Assembly (NCBI RefSeq): GCF_002482975.1
Contig: NZ_DLHA01000058.1
Location: 1-64,000, forward strand
Reading direction: 5' to 3'
DNA from: Flavobacterium sp. UBA7680
GTDB taxonomy: Bacteria > Bacteroidota > Bacteroidia > Flavobacteriales > Flavobacteriaceae
DNA length: 64,000 bases
Position numbers and translations under genes: made by a program. The notes below the pieces were generated by a model. It did no database searches and had not been told where the DNA came from. It saw only the letters and a list, made by a program, of their open reading frames with translations. This document shows positions 6,691 through 15,788 of this stretch, piece after piece (position 1 is the stretch's first letter; each line of letters opens with the position of its first letter).

Positions 6691-9030
6691 ATGAATATTT
6701 TACACAAACCTGCTTTTATTATTGCATTTGGTGCTTTCATGTTTGCTTTTACAGCAAATACAAATGCTCAGAAAAAAGAAAATAATCTCAAAAATTTGAT
6801 TCAATATGTTGATCCAATGATTGGAACAGCAAAAATGGGACATACTTATCCGGGAGCAACAGTGCCTTTTGGAAGCGTACAATTAAGCCCGGAAACCGAT
6901 ACAATTGCGTACGGATTAAACGGAAAATACAACGGTGAAGTTTATAAATATTGTGCAGGATATCAATATGAAGACAAAACAATTGTAGGTTTCAGCCACA
7001 CCCATTTTAGCGGAACCGGTCATTCTGATTTAGGAGATTTTCTAATTATGCCAACAACCGGAAAACTGCAATTAAATCCCGGCGTTGCTTCAAAACCTTT
7101 ATCAGGTTATAGATCGGCATTTTCACATTCAACAGAAAAAGCAGAACCAGCCTATTACAGTGTTCTTCTGGAAGATCATAATATTAAAGCTGAATTGACT
7201 GCAACAACCAGAGTTGGAATGCATCAATACACCTTTCCAAAATCAGATGAAGCGCATATTATTCTTGATCTGACTTCGGGAATTTATAATTATGATAAAA
7301 AGAATGTCTGGACTTTTGTACGTGTAGAAAACGACACTTTAATTACAGGATATCGCCAGACAAACGGCTGGGCGAGAACGAGAACGGTTTATTTTGCCAT
7401 GTCTTTTAGTAAACCAATTAAAAGTTACGGACAGGCCGCGCAGGAAAAAAGTGTTTACAGAGGTTTTTGGGGAAGATTTGACCAAACGAAAAATTTCCCT
7501 GAAATGGCAGGACAAAACCTAAAATTATTTTTTGATTTTAATACAAACGAAGGCGAAAAAATCAAAATTAAAATGGCTTTATCGCCGGTAAGTTCTGCCG
7601 GAGCATTAGAAAATATGAAAAAAGAAATTCCGGGTTGGGATTTTGAAAAAGTAAAAAAACAAAGTCAGGAAGTTTGGAATAAAGAATTGAATAAAGTTCA
7701 GGTAGAAACCATTCAAAAAGAAGATTTGGTTAATTTTTATACCGCAATGTATCACGCCTTTTTAGGCCCAACAGAATACATGGACTTAGATCGAAATTAC
7801 AAAGGTCTTGATATGAATGTTCATAAAGCAGAAAACTTTACAAATTACACCAGTTATTCACTTTGGGATACTTATAGAGCTTTGCACCCGTTATTCAATA
7901 TTGTGCAGCCTAAAAGAAACTCGGATATGGTAAGTTCCATGTTGGCACATTCAGATCAAAGTGTGCATAAAATGCTTCCAATCTGGTCTCATTATGCGAA
8001 TGAAAACTGGTGTATGATTGGATATCATTCGGTTTCAGTTGTGGCAGATGCAATTGTAAAAGGGAATACTAGTTTTGATGCAGAAAAAGCACTTCAAGCT
8101 TGTGTCAATACTGCAAAAGTGCCTTACTATGATGGCTTAGAATTTTATATGAAAAAAGGATATGTTCCTGAAGATAAAAATGGTGCTTCGGTTTCTAAAA
8201 CGTTAGAATATGCTTATGATGACTGGGCAATTGCACAGGCAGCGAAGAAATTAGGAAAAACGGATATTTATAATGAATTCATCGAAAGATCAAAGAACTA
8301 TAAAAATGTTTACGACGAAAAAACTGGTTTCATGCGTCCTAAATTAAACGACGGAACTTTCAAAAAAGAATTTGATCCGCTTGATACACACGGACAAGGT
8401 TTTATCGAAGGAAATTCATGGAATTATAGTTTATACGTGCCGCAAGATCCTGCCGATATGATTAAAATGATGGGCGGAAATGAAAAATTTAAAGTCCGTT
8501 TAGATTCTTTATTCAACATGCACTTGCCGGATAAATATTTTGAAAACACAGAAGATATCACACGTGACGGAATCATTGGAAATTACGTTCACGGAAATGA
8601 ACCTTCGCATCACGTAGTTTATTTATACAACTGGACAGATTCGCCTTGGAAATCACAAGATAAAATCAGAATGATTCTTAAAAAAATGTACCGAAATGGG
8701 GCAGATGGCTTAGGCGGAAATGACGATTTCGGTCAAATGAGTGCCTGGTATATTTTCAGCAGTTTAGGTTTTTATCCTGTTGCGCCGGGTTCTGATGAAT
8801 ATGCATTGGGAAGTCCGTTGGTAAAAAAGGCAATTTTTAATTTAGAAAACGGAAAAAACTTTGAAGTTGAAACGGTAAATCAATCGGATAAAAATGTATT
8901 TGTGAGTAAAGTTTTGTTGAATGGAAAAGAAATTTCGAGACCTTTCCTGAAACATGCAGACGTTATTAGCGGCGGCAAAATTACTTTTTATATGAGTGCT
9001 AAACCTAATAAAAAGAATTATCAAAATTAA
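6691..9030 (+). CDS. Secreted glycoside hydrolase family 92 alpha-mannosidase
   Basis: Exo-acting, calcium-dependent alpha-mannosidase family, expected to trim mannose from N-glycans or yeast mannan in the periplasm or outside. The frame is open from 6610, but the ATG at 6691 starts directly on a signal peptide (MNILHKPAFIIAFGAFMFAF...TNAQ), giving 779 residues. Family blocks include YVDPMIGTAKMGHTYPGATVPFG at the start, FSHTHFSGTGHSDLGDF, YTSYSLWDTYRALHPLF, LDTHGQGFIEGNSWNYSLYVPQD, GNEPSHHVVYLYNW and GNDDFGQMSAWYIFSSLGFYPV, the last two holding acidic catalytic/metal residues. No SusC/SusD pair flanks it, so it is not in an obvious glycan-utilisation locus. Confidence 0.93.
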   Translation: MNILHKPAFIIAFGAFMFAFTANTNAQKKENNLKNLIQYVDPMIGTAKMGHTYPGATVPFGSVQLSPETDTIAYGLNGKYNGEVYKYCAGYQYEDKTIVGFSHTHFSGTGHSDLGDFLIMPTTGKLQLNPGVASKPLSGYRSAFSHSTEKAEPAYYSVLLEDHNIKAELTATTRVGMHQYTFPKSDEAHIILDLTSGIYNYDKKNVWTFVRVENDTLITGYRQTNGWARTRTVYFAMSFSKPIKSYGQAAQEKSVYRGFWGRFDQTKNFPEMAGQNLKLFFDFNTNEGEKIKIKMALSPVSSAGALENMKKEIPGWDFEKVKKQSQEVWNKELNKVQVETIQKEDLVNFYTAMYHAFLGPTEYMDLDRNYKGLDMNVHKAENFTNYTSYSLWDTYRALHPLFNIVQPKRNSDMVSSMLAHSDQSVHKMLPIWSHYANENWCMIGYHSVSVVADAIVKGNTSFDAEKALQACVNTAKVPYYDGLEFYMKKGYVPEDKNGASVSKTLEYAYDDWAIAQAAKKLGKTDIYNEFIERSKNYKNVYDEKTGFMRPKLNDGTFKKEFDPLDTHGQGFIEGNSWNYSLYVPQDPADMIKMMGGNEKFKVRLDSLFNMHLPDKYFENTEDITRDGIIGNYVHGNEPSHHVVYLYNWTDSPWKSQDKIRMILKKMYRNGADGLGGNDDFGQMSAWYIFSSLGFYPVAPGSDEYALGSPLVKKAIFNLENGKNFEVETVNQSDKNVFVSKVLLNGKEISRPFLKHADVISGGKITFYMSAKPNKKNYQN

Positions 9031-9105
9031 GATAGACCACGGATTTTACTGATGAAACGGGTTTACACTGATGTTTATTTATTGTAGTGTTGTGTAATCA
9101 CTAAT

Positions 9106-9166
9106 GTCCTGAGCGAAGCCGAAGGGCTTTTACGACGAAAAGGGCTTCGACTTCGCTCAGCCTGAC
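9106..9166. repeat. Inverted repeat of the CTGAGCGAAG family, copy 1
   Basis: GTCCTGAGCGAAGCCGAAGG on the left pairs with GGCTTCGACTTCGCTCAGCC on the right around an eight-base loop. A second, longer-looped copy is at 9763-9840, on the other side of one small gene. The preceding stretch (9033-9075) holds ACGGATTTTACTGATG-like sequence resembling the repeat at 19858. Confidence 0.8.
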
Positions 9167-9261
9167 AAAAGAACAAAATTAAAATTCAAGAAAATTCGTG
9201 AATTCGTGACAGAACAACAAAAAACTTCACGAAATTTGCACTTCAAATAAAGACAATCAAT

Positions 9262-9705
9262 ATGAAAATAAATTTAAAATCAGGAATTGATAAACTGCTT
9301 TTCGGGATGAAGCAGAATGATGTTACAGCTGCTTTAGGAAAACCTGATAAAAACTATAAAGACGAAGACGATAATGTGATTTTTGTATACAATGCGCATA
9401 AAATCAGATTGACATTTTATGAAGAAGAAGAACTTAAATTAGGATATTTAGTAGCTTCAAGCAATGATTTGGAAGTTTTCGGATTCAAAATAATCGGAAG
9501 AAAAATCGCTGATGTAAAGAAAGATTTTGCTGCAAAAGGAATTACAAAATACACTCAGGAAACTTTTGATACTTTCGAAAATTACTTCAACGAAGACAAT
9601 TGGTTTATTCTTCAAACTGAATTTGATGAGGTTGTAAAATTTGAAATTGGTGCAATTATCAATGATAAAGATGAGTTTGCCTGGAAGTTCCCGGTTAAGA
9701 AATAA
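9262..9705 (+). CDS. Hypothetical protein, 147 aa
   Basis: Soluble, acidic protein without signal peptide or membrane segment. The segment LLFGMKQNDVTAALGKPDKNYKDEDD, followed by alternating beta strands, resembles the helix-turn-strand start of SmpA/OmlA-like folds, but I cannot assign a family with confidence. A second similar motif (FGFKIIGRKIADVKKDFAAKG) suggests an internal duplication of about 80 residues. It is flanked by the two CTGAGCGAAG repeats. Confidence 0.65.
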   Translation: MKINLKSGIDKLLFGMKQNDVTAALGKPDKNYKDEDDNVIFVYNAHKIRLTFYEEEELKLGYLVASSNDLEVFGFKIIGRKIADVKKDFAAKGITKYTQETFDTFENYFNEDNWFILQTEFDEVVKFEIGAIINDKDEFAWKFPVKK

Positions 9706-9719
9706 TTAGGCTTTTAAAA

Positions 9720-9750
9720 CCTTTGTCAAAGTTTTAAACTTTGACAAAGG
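9720..9750. repeat. Perfect 15-bp palindrome after the 147-aa gene
   Basis: CCTTTGTCAAAGTTT (9720-9734), one base, AAACTTTGACAAAGG (9736-9750). It is a strong hairpin but lacks a T-tract, so termination is uncertain. Confidence 0.8.
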
Positions 9751-9762
9751 TGAAATACAATA

Positions 9763-9840
9763 TTGTCAGGCTGAGTGAAGTCGAAGCCCTCAACAGTGCG
9801 GATTTGACTTGCGTGACTTCGACTTCGCTCAGTCTGACAA
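9763..9840. repeat. Inverted repeat of the CTGAGCGAAG family, copy 2
   Basis: TTGTCAGGCTGAGTGAAGTC at the left end pairs with GACTTCGCTCAGTCTGACAA at the right end, with a middle segment of about 35 bases. Same family as 9106-9166. Confidence 0.8.
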
Positions 9841-9860
9841 ACGGAACAAATAATCACAAA

Positions 9861-9889
9861 AAAACCGACAATCACTTGTCGGTTTTTTT
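9861..9889. terminator. Bidirectional terminator
   Basis: ACCGACA (9864-9870), six-base loop, TGTCGGT (9877-9883) flanked by A-run and T-run. It lies between convergent genes and can serve both. Confidence 0.8.
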
Positions 9890-9904
9890 ATGAGTTTAAA
9901 GAAA

Positions 9905-11761
9905 TTATCCTTTTAACCATGCATTTTTAAGTTTCTCTTTTGAAGCATCAGTAGCTTTAAAAGTTTCAGTTTCTTCAAATGGTAGTTTTACAGTTCCTTT
10001 TATAGTTTCTTCTTTACCATCACGTTTTATTTTTAAAGTAATTGGATCGTTTTCTTTCCAGCTTTCACTTGCACCAATAAGTTCGTAAATGTTCTCTAAA
10101 GAATAGGCTTTGTTGTTTACCGCTAAAATGATATCGCCGCCTTTTAAGTTTAAGTTTTTGAAGAAATCGTTTAGTTCAACATCAGGGCGAACTGCAATTT
10201 CTTTTGTCTGCTTATCAATTTTGATATAAGGCGTTTGTCCTTTTAAGAAAACTGCTCCGGTTTTTTTCTCTGTTGCTTTTGTTACACCAACTTTAGCTAA
10301 ATAAAAATCGTAAGGAATTGGAGTTGTTCCGGCTACATATTTGTTTAAGAAATCACCAACTTCAGGGTAAGTTAATTGCGTAATTTTAGCAAATAATTCA
10401 TTATCGTTGAATGGTTTTTCAACACCATATTCAGTAGATAATTTGTGCATCAAGTCAAGAATTCCTCTTTCGCCATTGCTTTTTTCTCTAATGATAATAT
10501 CGATACACATTCCAATTAAAGCCCCTTTTTGGTATACGTTTAAGTATTGATCTTTATATGGTTGTTCTAAAACATTAGCACTCATTTTAGTAAATGACAT
10601 TGTATCATCTAATTTTTTTGCCTGCTCAATTTTATCTGCAATACGAGTATAGAATTCTGCCTCATCAATTAAACCTTGGTTGATTTGGAAAAGATTTGCA
10701 AAATATTCCGTTACACCTTCGTACATCCATAAATGCTCAGACATTTTTGGGTCATTATAATCAAAATACTGGATTTCTTTTGAGTGAACTGTCAATGGAG
10801 TTACAATGTGGAAAAACTCATGAGAAACAACATCTTTCATTGATTCTACCAATCTTTCTTTTGGCATAGATTCAGGAAGCACAACTGTAGTAGCAGTTGG
10901 GTGTTCTAAAGCTCCAAATCCGTGAGCATCGTCTTTTGCCATGCTAGATAAGTACAATAATACAGTATACTTTTTATTAGCATTTACTTTGCCTAAAAAG
11001 TTTTTCTGAGCCGTCATCATTGTTTTCATTTCAGGAGTAATACTTTCTGCAGTAAATTTTCCTGTTGGAGAATAAACAGCAATTAAAATATCCATTCCGT
11101 TAACGTTGAAAGTAGTGTAATCTGGTTTAGAATACATAATTGGGTTTTCAACTAATACTGCATAACGAGTTGTTGTAAAAACATCGCTTGTTTTGCTTGC
11201 ATCTTCATCTGTCATAGACGTTGCTCCCCAAAGTGTTTCAGGATGTGTAATTGTAACTTTATACGGAATTTCTAGTTTGTCTTTGAAATACCCAACAAAA
11301 CCATGTGTATTTACTAAGAAATTTTCTCCGGCTTTAATGTTTGTTCCTGCAGGAGAGAAAACATCATCATTACCAAATCCGGTACCTTTTTCAGTATCAA
11401 AAGTATCATTAACTAAATAAGTAATTTTTTTAAGCGTTTTAGCATTAGCAATCGACCATGAATTATCGCCAAGTCTAGTTACAGTTAATGCATTTCCTTT
11501 AGCATCAAAAGCTTTAAAATCTTCTGAGTATTTTCCGTAGTTATCAGTAGAATAAGTTCCGGGAACTGTTTTTGGAATACTGTAGATAATTTCATCAGTT
11601 TTAATTGTTGGAGGCGTTACAGTTACCAAAACTTTATCGTCTTTTACATCAACAAGATTAATGTTAACGTCTACGACATTTTTTTCAGAAACTGAAGAAC
11701 TTCCTGTTTTACAGCTCCAAAGCGTCACTGCAAGAGCTAAAGTGTAAAGTATTTTTTTCAT
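9905..11761 (-). CDS. M61 family metallopeptidase lipoprotein with C-terminal PDZ domain
   Basis: Zinc aminopeptidase of the glycyl-aminopeptidase (M61) family, expected to be anchored to a membrane by lipidation: the signal sequence ends in the lipobox LWSC at residues 14-17. A beta-rich N-terminal domain is followed by GALEHPTATTVVLPE, the zinc motif H314-E-F-F-H318 and the downstream glutamate in WMYEGVTEY (about E348). A PDZ-like domain follows (about 500-590, with GGDIILAVNNKAYSLENI). Length 618 is typical. The residues after the lipid cysteine (KTGSSS) do not fit the K-(D/E)2 surface-export signal, so periplasmic exposure is more likely. Confidence 0.9.
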   Translation of the reverse strand: MKKILYTLALAVTLWSCKTGSSSVSEKNVVDVNINLVDVKDDKVLVTVTPPTIKTDEIIYSIPKTVPGTYSTDNYGKYSEDFKAFDAKGNALTVTRLGDNSWSIANAKTLKKITYLVNDTFDTEKGTGFGNDDVFSPAGTNIKAGENFLVNTHGFVGYFKDKLEIPYKVTITHPETLWGATSMTDEDASKTSDVFTTTRYAVLVENPIMYSKPDYTTFNVNGMDILIAVYSPTGKFTAESITPEMKTMMTAQKNFLGKVNANKKYTVLLYLSSMAKDDAHGFGALEHPTATTVVLPESMPKERLVESMKDVVSHEFFHIVTPLTVHSKEIQYFDYNDPKMSEHLWMYEGVTEYFANLFQINQGLIDEAEFYTRIADKIEQAKKLDDTMSFTKMSANVLEQPYKDQYLNVYQKGALIGMCIDIIIREKSNGERGILDLMHKLSTEYGVEKPFNDNELFAKITQLTYPEVGDFLNKYVAGTTPIPYDFYLAKVGVTKATEKKTGAVFLKGQTPYIKIDKQTKEIAVRPDVELNDFFKNLNLKGGDIILAVNNKAYSLENIYELIGASESWKENDPITLKIKRDGKEETIKGTVKLPFEETETFKATDASKEKLKNAWLKG

Positions 11762-11842
11762 TTGTTTATGTTTAGTTATACCTATGAGACTAGAAAATTA
11801 CAAAATAGTTACAAAATCATTGTAAAAAGTTATAAATAAAAA

Positions 11843-11868
11843 AAAACTCCTGCTTTTACAGGAGTTTT
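11843..11868 (-). terminator. Terminator after the TIGR03643-like gene
   Basis: AAAACTCCTG (11843-11852) and CAGGAGTTTT (11859-11868) with a six-base loop, immediately past the stop codon at 11874 on the minus strand. Confidence 0.8.
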
Positions 11869-11873
11869 AAATC

Positions 11874-12152
11874 TTAGTCAAATTTATTTTTAATATAATA
11901 TTTACCATCCAAGTCTTCGTCAAAATCATCAATTTTAATAGGCTTTGGTTTAGGTTTATTCGCTATAGCCTTCTTTTTCCACATCTCAAATTTTTCAAGA
12001 GGCATTTTCTTCTTCATTATTTCAAGAACTTCTTTTTCTTCCAATCCAAACTCTTTTTTTATGATTTCAAATGGATTTCTTTCTTCTAAGGCTAACGAAA
12101 CAAGTCTTTCCGTTTGTTCCCAATTCAATTCTTTGCGGTTACTCTTTTTCAT
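11874..12152 (-). CDS. TIGR03643-like small protein, 92 aa
   Basis: Small basic protein of unknown function. The N-terminal 60 residues (NWEQTERLVSLALEERNPFE, then FGLEEKEVLEIMKKKMPLEKFEMWKKK) fit the TIGR03643 pattern as I recall it: a helix-turn-helix-like repeat with a conserved basic end. The lysine/proline-rich linker KPKPKPIKID and acidic tail are extra. Possible DNA or RNA contact is inference only. Confidence 0.75.
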   Translation of the reverse strand: MKKSNRKELNWEQTERLVSLALEERNPFEIIKKEFGLEEKEVLEIMKKKMPLEKFEMWKKKAIANKPKPKPIKIDDFDEDLDGKYYIKNKFD

Positions 12153-12264
12153 CTCGTGAAAATTAATTCAAAATAGAGGGTTAATGATTAATAGATTGAT
12201 TTTCATTTTATATATCAATATTAATAAAAAAAATAATTAGTTGGTTCGCCCAAGTATATTTTTT

Positions 12265-13101
12265 TTATTGATTTTTAGTGTTTTTTGCAGATCTTGATTT
12301 TTGAAACGGAATTTGCAATAAATTTTTCAATCGGTTGTTTTCTTCTGCAAGCATATGAGTGTCTACGCCGTAAATTAATTGATCTTTTGGCAAAGAGGTA
12401 TAAGTGCCAAAAAGCCTGTCCCAAACAGAAAAAATATTACCATAATTGCTGTCTGTATATGGCAGTACATAATGATGATGTACTTTATGCATATTGGGAG
12501 AAACTATAAAGTAACTTAGGAATAAATCCAGCTTATTTGGCAGCGAAATATTAGCATGATTAAATTGTGAAAATATAACAGATAGAGACTGATATAAAAA
12601 TACCATCCACATTGGACTTCCTACGATTAATACACCAAGCGTTGTAAACACAAAACGAATGACACTCTCGCCCGGATGATGTCTGTTTGCAGTTGTAGTA
12701 TCAATCCAGGTATCAGTATGATGAATGATATGAAAACGCCACAAAAACTTTATTTTATGTTCTACAAAATGAACTAAATAAGCGCCAATTAAATCTAATA
12801 AAAGCAGACCGATAATAGTATAAAGCCAAATAGGAATTTGAGGAAGCCATTGTAAAATCCCGAAATTATTTTCAGTTGTCCAGCTGGCCGTTTTGATTAA
12901 AATAAAAGCCAGAATAAAGTTGACAATAATAGTAGTAATGGTAAAGAAGATGTTGATTCCCGCATGATGCCATTTTCTGTATTGCATTTGAAACAGTGGG
13001 AAAGTATTTTCTATTACCCAAAAAAGTGTAATCCCGCCAATTAAGATAAGACTGCGATGTGAAGACGGAATAGTGCTGAAATAAGAAATAATCTCGTTCA
13101 T
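12265..13101 (-). CDS. Sterol desaturase / fatty acid hydroxylase family membrane enzyme
   Basis: Integral membrane di-iron hydroxylase of 278 residues. The ATG at 13101 is preferred over an in-frame TTG two codons earlier. Four to five hydrophobic segments surround the histidine boxes HFVEH, HIIHHTD, NRHHP and MHKVHHHYVLPYTDSNYGN, which should bind the two irons. The ending FSVWDRLFGTYTSLPKDQLIYGVDTH is typical of the family. The substrate is a lipid or carotenoid-like molecule; sequence does not decide which. A TATATTTG promoter element lies 68 bases upstream. Confidence 0.9.
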   Translation of the reverse strand: MNEIISYFSTIPSSHRSLILIGGITLFWVIENTFPLFQMQYRKWHHAGINIFFTITTIIVNFILAFILIKTASWTTENNFGILQWLPQIPIWLYTIIGLLLLDLIGAYLVHFVEHKIKFLWRFHIIHHTDTWIDTTTANRHHPGESVIRFVFTTLGVLIVGSPMWMVFLYQSLSVIFSQFNHANISLPNKLDLFLSYFIVSPNMHKVHHHYVLPYTDSNYGNIFSVWDRLFGTYTSLPKDQLIYGVDTHMLAEENNRLKNLLQIPFQKSRSAKNTKNQ

Positions 13102-13159
13102 AACCAATTAGATTTGAGTTGAAATGAAGCTTTCTTTTTTCGATTTTATCTAAAGAAAA

Positions 13160-13195
13160 AGAGAAAACCAAATATAAATATATCTGATTTTCTCT
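13160..13195 (-). terminator. Hairpin after the GlsB-like gene
   Basis: On the minus strand AGAGAAAA pairs with TTTTCTCT across a loop of about 20 bases that contains the promoter element of the next gene, followed by T-rich sequence. This would be a terminator overlapping a promoter. Confidence 0.45.
13169..13176 (-). promoter_or_regulatory. Promoter -7 element for the sterol desaturase gene
   Basis: TATATTTG on the minus strand. It lies in the loop of the upstream gene's terminator-like hairpin. Confidence 0.5.
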
Positions 13196-13221
13196 TTAAA
13201 TTTTATAATTGGTTAAAATTT

Positions 13222-13464
13222 TTATGCTTTTTTAATCAAACTAATAATAAATAGTAAGATCCACGCACCTCCGGCAGCAATTATAATTTGCCAAAGAAGT
13301 CCCCCGCCGCCAATACCAAATCTGCTGGCAATCCAGCCGCCAACAAATCCGCCAATAATTCCAACAATGATGTTACCAATTAGTCCGAAACCGGCACCTT
13401 TCCATAATTGACCAGCTAACCATCCAGAAATTGCGCCTATTAATAAGAAATATAAAAATTCCAT
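13222..13464 (-). CDS. GlsB/YeaQ/YmgE family stress-response membrane protein
   Basis: An 80-residue glycine-rich inner-membrane protein with three hydrophobic segments: FLYFLLIGAISGWLAGQL, LIGNIIVGIIGGFVGGWIASRF, and LLWQIIIAAGGAWILLFIISLI. The motif GWLAGQLWKGAGFGLIGNI is the family signature (formerly called transglycosylase-associated protein). Its role is thought to be envelope stress tolerance. It is last in a same-strand run DoxX-AqpZ-GlsB with 33- and 30-base gaps, so probably cotranscribed. Confidence 0.92.
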   Translation of the reverse strand: MEFLYFLLIGAISGWLAGQLWKGAGFGLIGNIIVGIIGGFVGGWIASRFGIGGGGLLWQIIIAAGGAWILLFIISLIKKA

Positions 13465-13494
13465 AGTATTTTTTTTAAGTTAAAATTAGATTAG

Positions 13495-14202
13495 TTATGC
13501 TTCTGCGTGGTTTTGCAGTAATGTTTTATAAATAAATCCGGCTGCAATGGCACCTAAAATTGGAGCTGCCCAAAATAACCAAACCTGCGAAAGAGGTTCT
13601 CCGCCAGCAAAAATGGCCTGAGATAATGATCTTGCAGGATTTACAGAAGTATTTGTAATTGGAATACTAATTAAATGAATCAATGTTAATCCAAGACCAA
13701 TCGCAATTCCGGCAAATCCTCCGTTTGCGAATTTATCTGTTGCACCTAAAATTATCAATAAGAAAAATAAAGTCAGTACAAACTCTGCAATAAAAGCTGA
13801 TCCTAATGAATATCCGTCAGGAGAAAATGCTCCAAAACCATTTGATGCAAAAGCTCCGGCTTTGGTATTATCGATTACAAATCCTGCTTTTCCTGATGCT
13901 ATTGTATATAATGTTCCTGCAGCAGCAATTGCACCAATACATTGTGCAATAATGTAAGGAATAAGATCTTTGGCAGGAAATCTTCCGCCAGCCCATAAAC
14001 CAAATGAAACAGCGGGATTAAAATGTCCGCCAGAAATATGTCCAACAGCATATGCCATTGTCAAAACAGTTAAACCAAATGCTAAAGCAACACCTGCAAA
14101 TCCGATTCCTAATTCAGGATAACCGGCAGCAAAAATGGCGCTTCCACAACCTCCAAAAACCAGCCAATAAGTTCCGAAAAACTCTGCAAACAATTTTTTC
14201 AT
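13495..14202 (-). CDS. aqpZ: Aquaporin Z family water channel
   Basis: MIP-family channel of 235 residues with six transmembrane helices. Both half-helix motifs are intact: the first in GGHFNPAVSFGLWAGGRFP and the second in NTSVNPARSLSQAIF. Residues typical of water-selective AqpZ are present (the arginine after the second NPA, and histidine in LIHLISIPITNTSVNPARS). It sits between DoxX-like and GlsB-like membrane protein genes in a probable operon. Confidence 0.95.
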   Translation of the reverse strand: MKKLFAEFFGTYWLVFGGCGSAIFAAGYPELGIGFAGVALAFGLTVLTMAYAVGHISGGHFNPAVSFGLWAGGRFPAKDLIPYIIAQCIGAIAAAGTLYTIASGKAGFVIDNTKAGAFASNGFGAFSPDGYSLGSAFIAEFVLTLFFLLIILGATDKFANGGFAGIAIGLGLTLIHLISIPITNTSVNPARSLSQAIFAGGEPLSQVWLFWAAPILGAIAAGFIYKTLLQNHAEA

Positions 14203-14235
14203 AATAAAATAATTTAAGATTAATAGATTTGATTG

Positions 14236-14592
14236 TTATAGGGTATATTGGAATGCCCAAACTATCAAAATTATTTGTAAGAGCAAACGTATAAATAAAA
14301 TCCATTTTGGTAAACCAAAACTCGCTTTTTTATTTTGAAACATATATAAATTGGCAGGAAATATAGCAATCAATAATGCAATAATTCCCCATGCGGCATA
14401 CTGAGTTGTGAGAGAGAACATTAATAAAATGCCAAGTAAAACTTCGGCAATTCCACTTAATGTGTTGATTATTTTAGGGTTTTTAAAAAATGGAGGAATG
14501 ATTTTAATGTACATTCCGGGTTTTCGAAAATGATTGAATCCGGCAAGAATATAAAGTATCGCCATTAAATATAAATGCCAGGGTAAATTCAT
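14236..14592 (-). CDS. DoxX-like membrane protein
   Basis: A 118-residue protein with four hydrophobic helices. The pattern YILAGFNHFRKPGMYIKIIPPF followed by GIAEVLLGILLMF is typical of the DoxX / DoxX-like family, whose members are loosely linked to quinone or redox processes at the membrane. Exact role unknown. It is first in the run leading to aqpZ and the GlsB-like gene. Confidence 0.85.
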   Translation of the reverse strand: MNLPWHLYLMAILYILAGFNHFRKPGMYIKIIPPFFKNPKIINTLSGIAEVLLGILLMFSLTTQYAAWGIIALLIAIFPANLYMFQNKKASFGLPKWILFIRLLLQIILIVWAFQYTL

Positions 14593-14680
14593 GATAATTA
14601 ATTATTTACAACTAAATTATAAAAAAATTAACACTTATTACATTACAAGACAGCTTTTTTTAATAGCGTGCAAAAAAATC

Positions 14681-15577
14681 TTAAATTTTACGTTTGAAAT
14701 TTACATTCATAATGATGATTGCCAGAATGATAAGAACAATTCCAACCCATTGTGTAAGAATCACTTTTTCATTCAAAAGTACATAAGCCATCATTACAGA
14801 AACCGGAAGTTCTAATGCAGATACAATACTTCCTAAACCAATTCCGGTTAAAGGGAAACCTAAATTCATTAAAAGTGGCGGAATAATAGTCCCGAATAAA
14901 GATAAAACTATTCCCCATTTCAGGAAAATTGCCAGATTGAAAGGGGTAACCTGAGTAAAAAATGCGAAAGTAAATACAATTACAGCACCGCCCAAAAGCA
15001 TATATAAACTACGCTGTGCAGAAGAAATTCCTGTGGCAACACGGTTCGCCGTAAACATTGTAGTAGTAAATGAGGCTGCAGCCAAAACTCCCCAAACGAT
15101 TCCGCGCCAGTCAAGCACAATATCATTGTTGATAATATTGGTTGCTAAAACAGTTCCAATCAAAACAATAAAAACCGCAAAAACTTTTTGTTTAGAAGGT
15201 AATTTTTTTTCTAAAATCATTTCAAGTAAAACGCCCATCCAAACGGTCTGCATTAATAAAACGATTCCAATAGAAACTGGAATAAATTTAACAGCCAGAT
15301 AATAGAACAAACTTGTCATTCCTAATGAAGTTCCGGCAAGCATTAAATGAAATATATTCTTTGAAGTAGCTTTTACTACTTTTTCTTTGTTTTTTACTTT
15401 TTGAAAAGCATTGATGATCAAAATACCAATAATTCCAAGTACAAATTGAGAAGTTGTTACTTCGGCAGTTGTATATCCTTCAGAATACGCCATTTTTACA
15501 AAAGTGGCTAACATTCCATAAGTTGTAGCTCCTAAAGCAACTAAAAACACTCCCTTTAATACGTTATTTTGTGACAT
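14681..15577 (-). CDS. EamA/DMT family transporter
   Basis: Drug/metabolite transporter superfamily permease of 298 residues with ten predicted membrane helices in two EamA repeats (about 8-145 and 155-295). The first repeat holds GATTYGMLATFVKMAY and the second WRGIVWGVLAAASFTTTMFTANRVA. The C-terminal ISVMMAYVLLNEKVILTQWVGIVLIILAI is typical of the second repeat. Likely metabolite efflux; substrate unknown. A TACCTTTG promoter element lies 33 bases before the ATG. Confidence 0.92.
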   Translation of the reverse strand: MSQNNVLKGVFLVALGATTYGMLATFVKMAYSEGYTTAEVTTSQFVLGIIGILIINAFQKVKNKEKVVKATSKNIFHLMLAGTSLGMTSLFYYLAVKFIPVSIGIVLLMQTVWMGVLLEMILEKKLPSKQKVFAVFIVLIGTVLATNIINNDIVLDWRGIVWGVLAAASFTTTMFTANRVATGISSAQRSLYMLLGGAVIVFTFAFFTQVTPFNLAIFLKWGIVLSLFGTIIPPLLMNLGFPLTGIGLGSIVSALELPVSVMMAYVLLNEKVILTQWVGIVLIILAIIIMNVNFKRKI

Positions 15578-15609
15578 TTTGATTGTTTATTTTAAAAAAT
15601 TCAAGCCGG

Positions 15610-15617
15610 CAAAGGTA
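15610..15617 (-). promoter_or_regulatory. Promoter -7 element for the EamA gene
   Basis: TACCTTTG followed by C on the minus strand, matching TAnnTTTG. Expected start near 15603 with a leader of about 26 bases. Confidence 0.6.
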
Positions 15618-15728
15618 AGTTATTTTGTTTAAGAATTAATAGAAAATATGCGCAAACGTTATCAATGTGTGTATTGTTGGTGTGTTATTGAATTCAATTT
15701 TAAATATTTGACAGAATTTAAGAAATGA

Positions 15729-15763
15729 AAAAAGCCACCAAAAATTTAATTTTGATGGCTTTA
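15729..15763 (-). terminator. Terminator of the DHH-gldI-PPIase cluster
   Basis: On the minus strand GCCATCAAA and TTTGGTGGC pair around an AT loop and are followed by TTTTTT. It lies just past the stop of the last PPIase gene. Confidence 0.7.
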
Positions 15764-15788
15764 CTATGTTTAAAAAGAATTTAAAATC

